Positions 62,519-64,000 of a DNA stretch of 64,000 nt are shown piece after piece. The DNA lies in the NCBI RefSeq assembly GCF_015291625.1, contig NZ_CP030047.1, positions 5,518,001-5,582,000 on the forward strand, written 5' to 3'. The notes under the pieces were generated by a model. The model worked only from the letters and a program-made list of their open reading frames with translations, was not told the origin of the DNA and did no database searches. The stretch's first letter is position 1. Each line of letters opens with the position of its first letter. The position numbers and the translations under genes were made by a program. This DNA comes from Bradyrhizobium sp. CCBAU 53421 (GTDB lineage: Bacteria > Pseudomonadota > Alphaproteobacteria > Rhizobiales > Xanthobacteraceae).

Positions 62519-63445
62519 TTGGAAAAAGACGAACTTGAGCGCCTGGCAGGCCGCCGGTTGCGGTTGAGCTTCGAGGAGATCGTAAGCCACCCTCGGCTGC
62601 CGGAGGCGCGGCGTGCCTATGTCGCGGCCTTTTGCGATTTGTACGAGGGCGATCCGTTTTTGGTTCGCCTGCTGCTTCAGGCCGGCCGATTCCTTGTCTT
62701 CCTGAGCGCAGCAGTGCTCGAAGCAGCACAAGATCCGGCGCGGCGCGAAACCTGGTTCACGGTCTCCGCGCTGAAGCGGCAGCTCAATATGCACGGACAC
62801 GTTAGCGACCGGCAGGTGGATCATCTCCTGGCACGGCTGTGCGAGGTCGGATTTATCGAGCAGAGCCGCGCGCCAGCCGACCGGCGCGTCCGGCTCCTGG
62901 CGACCACGGACAAGCTGCGCTCACATCACGCCGAGTGGCTTGCGACACACTTCGTGCCGCTTGCTAAATTGTACCCCGATCATGACTACAGCCCGGTGCT
63001 GTCACGAAATCAGGCCTTCAACGTGACCCACTGCCGCGTGGGCCTGCCGTTCTTTCCGGTCTCCGTTCGCCTCATGATGGCGCTGCCCGACACGATGCTG
63101 TTCTTTTCCCATGCAGCGGGGCCGCTGATTCAGAACGCGGTCCTGAAGGCTGCCATGGATGCGGGCGATCCGACCGCGGCCATCCCCTACATGGATGTGG
63201 CGGAACGATTCGGTGTTTCACGAACTCATATCCGCAACCTGATGAACGCCGCACAGACCGCCGGTCTCGTCAGGATCATTGGGCGCGGCGGGCGGAGCAT
63301 CGAGATCACGCCGCGCCACTGGGTGAGCTACGATCGTGGCCTTGCAGTTGGAATGTACCTGCACGATGCGGTCAATCTCGTCGCGATGCGCGACTGGACG
63401 GAGGCTCGGCGCAGCTCCGCCGAGCACCTTTTGATCGCGGACTGA
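62519..63445 (+). CDS. protein with two helix-turn-helix regions, unknown function
   Basis: A 308-residue cytoplasmic protein I do not recognise as a named family. At about residues 80-140 a MarR-like winged helix (SDRQVDHLLARLCEVGFIEQS, given as DRQVDHLLARLCEVGFIE, then RAPADRRVRLLATTDK) is seen. Near residue 225 a second HTH (YMDVAERFGVSRTHIRNLMNAA) is followed by a wing-like IIGRGGRSIEITPRHW. The start is TTG 62519. It lies beside the insertion sequence remnant and may be an accessory gene. Confidence 0.6.
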   Translation: MEKDELERLAGRRLRLSFEEIVSHPRLPEARRAYVAAFCDLYEGDPFLVRLLLQAGRFLVFLSAAVLEAAQDPARRETWFTVSALKRQLNMHGHVSDRQVDHLLARLCEVGFIEQSRAPADRRVRLLATTDKLRSHHAEWLATHFVPLAKLYPDHDYSPVLSRNQAFNVTHCRVGLPFFPVSVRLMMALPDTMLFFSHAAGPLIQNAVLKAAMDAGDPTAAIPYMDVAERFGVSRTHIRNLMNAAQTAGLVRIIGRGGRSIEITPRHWVSYDRGLAVGMYLHDAVNLVAMRDWTEARRSSAEHLLIAD

Positions 63446-63592
63446 TCCTGTCCACGGCTTTTCTTTGCGTCTCCGATAGGCGCAAAGTTTTCCGACTGCA
63501 TCTCGCTCGAAAAGGCTAGGCTCATTTGCGGCCCGACCTTGCCCCCACGGGCCGATCTGTTTTTCGATTCTCTTTTGTTAAGGACAATTTTG

Positions 63593-63898
63593 ATGACCGA
63601 AATCGATAGCGGCGAGCACGGCTCAATTGCCGTGCCGCTCCGTTCGCTCGCCTATGCCCTGCTTGTTGCGATCCTGGCCGCTTCCGGCCTCTACGCCTCG
63701 TTCATCGCAGGTCCCGCCATGCATGCCGCCGCACGCGATGACCTCGTACGGACGGTAGCTGAGGAAAATCGCAAGTTCTGTGGAATGTTCGGAATGGGCG
63801 TCGGCACAGACACGTTCGCTGCGTGCAGCAGAGAACTGACAATTGTCCGGCAACGGCAGGCCGATCGCGACAATGCCGCCGCCCAAGGTCTGCTTTAA
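63593..63898 (+). CDS. small membrane protein, unknown function
   Basis: A 101-residue protein: a polar start (MTEIDSGEHGSIAVPLRSL), a membrane helix (YALLVAILAASGLYASFIA) and a polar tail with two cysteines (FCGMFGMG, FAACSREL), probably periplasmic. AAGGA precedes the ATG. No family recognised. It is followed by the start of another exported protein, 39 bases later. Confidence 0.6.
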   Translation: MTEIDSGEHGSIAVPLRSLAYALLVAILAASGLYASFIAGPAMHAAARDDLVRTVAEENRKFCGMFGMGVGTDTFAACSRELTIVRQRQADRDNAAAQGLL

Positions 63899-63937
63899 CG
63901 CTTTAACCCCGATATTTCTTCCGAAAAGGATTTGGTG

Positions 63938-64000
63938 ATGGTCAGACGTTCGAAGTTTGCGCTGGGTGTTGCGGCGATCTGCATCGGTTCGGCCTCGGCG
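63938..64000 (+). CDS. start of an exported protein, 3' end outside the window
   Basis: Twenty-one codons starting MVRRSKFALGVAAICIGSAS look like a signal peptide (basic start, hydrophobic core). AAAAGGA precedes it by about nine bases; an in-frame GTG lies one codon upstream. The rest of the gene is not in the window. It probably belongs with the preceding small membrane protein gene. Confidence 0.6.
   Translation, partial: MVRRSKFALGVAAICIGSASA

Overview
The window looks like an ordinary, gene-dense chromosomal segment of a GC-rich alphaproteobacterium, most probably Bradyrhizobium or a close relative in the Nitrobacteraceae. The grounds are the gene order (rsmA, gmk-yicC-mltG-fabF-acpP-fabG-fabD, rpsF-rpsR-DUF2232-rplI, dnaB-alr, radA-cvpA-purF), the wealth of small secreted or envelope proteins with rhizobial-type sequences, and the dispersed palindromic intergenic repeats. 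No tRNA, rRNA, CRISPR array, prophage or intact insertion sequence was found. The first gene (pdxA) and the last one (a secreted protein) run off the window.

Layout. 1-4.1 kb: pdxA end, rsmA, a zinc alcohol dehydrogenase and a single-pass envelope protein. 4.1-10.9 kb (minus strand): gmk, yicC, mltG and the fatty-acid synthesis genes fabF, acpP, fabG, fabD. 11.1-12.8 kb: a fatty acid desaturase with its own TetR regulator and operator. 13.2-15.7 kb: rpsF-rpsR-DUF2232-rplI. 15.7-19.6 kb: thioesterase with TetR regulator, a c-type cytochrome-like protein with a long low-complexity tail, and a cyclopropane fatty acid synthase. 20.1-23.8 kb: dnaB, alr, an exonuclease III homologue. 24.1-28.6 kb: outer membrane protein, TauE-type exporter, small secreted proteins, a HAD hydrolase and a possible ComJ-like protein. 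28.7-33.5 kb: radA-cvpA-purF and a short-chain dehydrogenase. 33.8-36.3 kb: a beta-propeller protein and an orphan branched-chain amino acid binding protein. 36.5-39.6 kb: a TetR-controlled group of envelope and small proteins. 40.2-48.1 kb (minus): an MFS exporter, der, a lipoprotein, a YfgM-like protein, an acyl-CoA ligase, panB, NnrU. 48.3-52.1 kb: prfC, a guanidine-II riboswitch with sugE, and the pit/DUF47 phosphate uptake pair. 52.2-56.9 kb: a complete liv ABC transporter. 57.2-60.4 kb: a PAS-like protein beside a broken copy of its own N-terminus, an ArsC-like protein, a cytochrome P460 and a Tat-exported hydrolase. 60.6-64 kb: a winged-helix/TPR regulator, an IS5-type remnant, a two-HTH protein and small envelope proteins.

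How it fits together: several blocks bear on membrane lipids (fab genes, desaturase, cyclopropane synthase, thioesterase, acyl-CoA ligase), and two of the three TetR regulators sit directly on such genes with clear palindromic operators. The third TetR regulator appears to have two near-identical palindromes, one in front of its own operon and one in front of a neighbouring DUF3313-DUF2147 pair.

The most distinctive features are a two-hairpin ACGA-loop leader in front of sugE that fits the guanidine-II riboswitch, four families of palindromic intergenic repeats (one hugging stop codons and supplying the only visible start codon of an MFS gene, one nested inside another), and remnants of duplication and transposition near 57.2 and 62.2 kb. 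I did not find a convincing wholly new multi-gene system.
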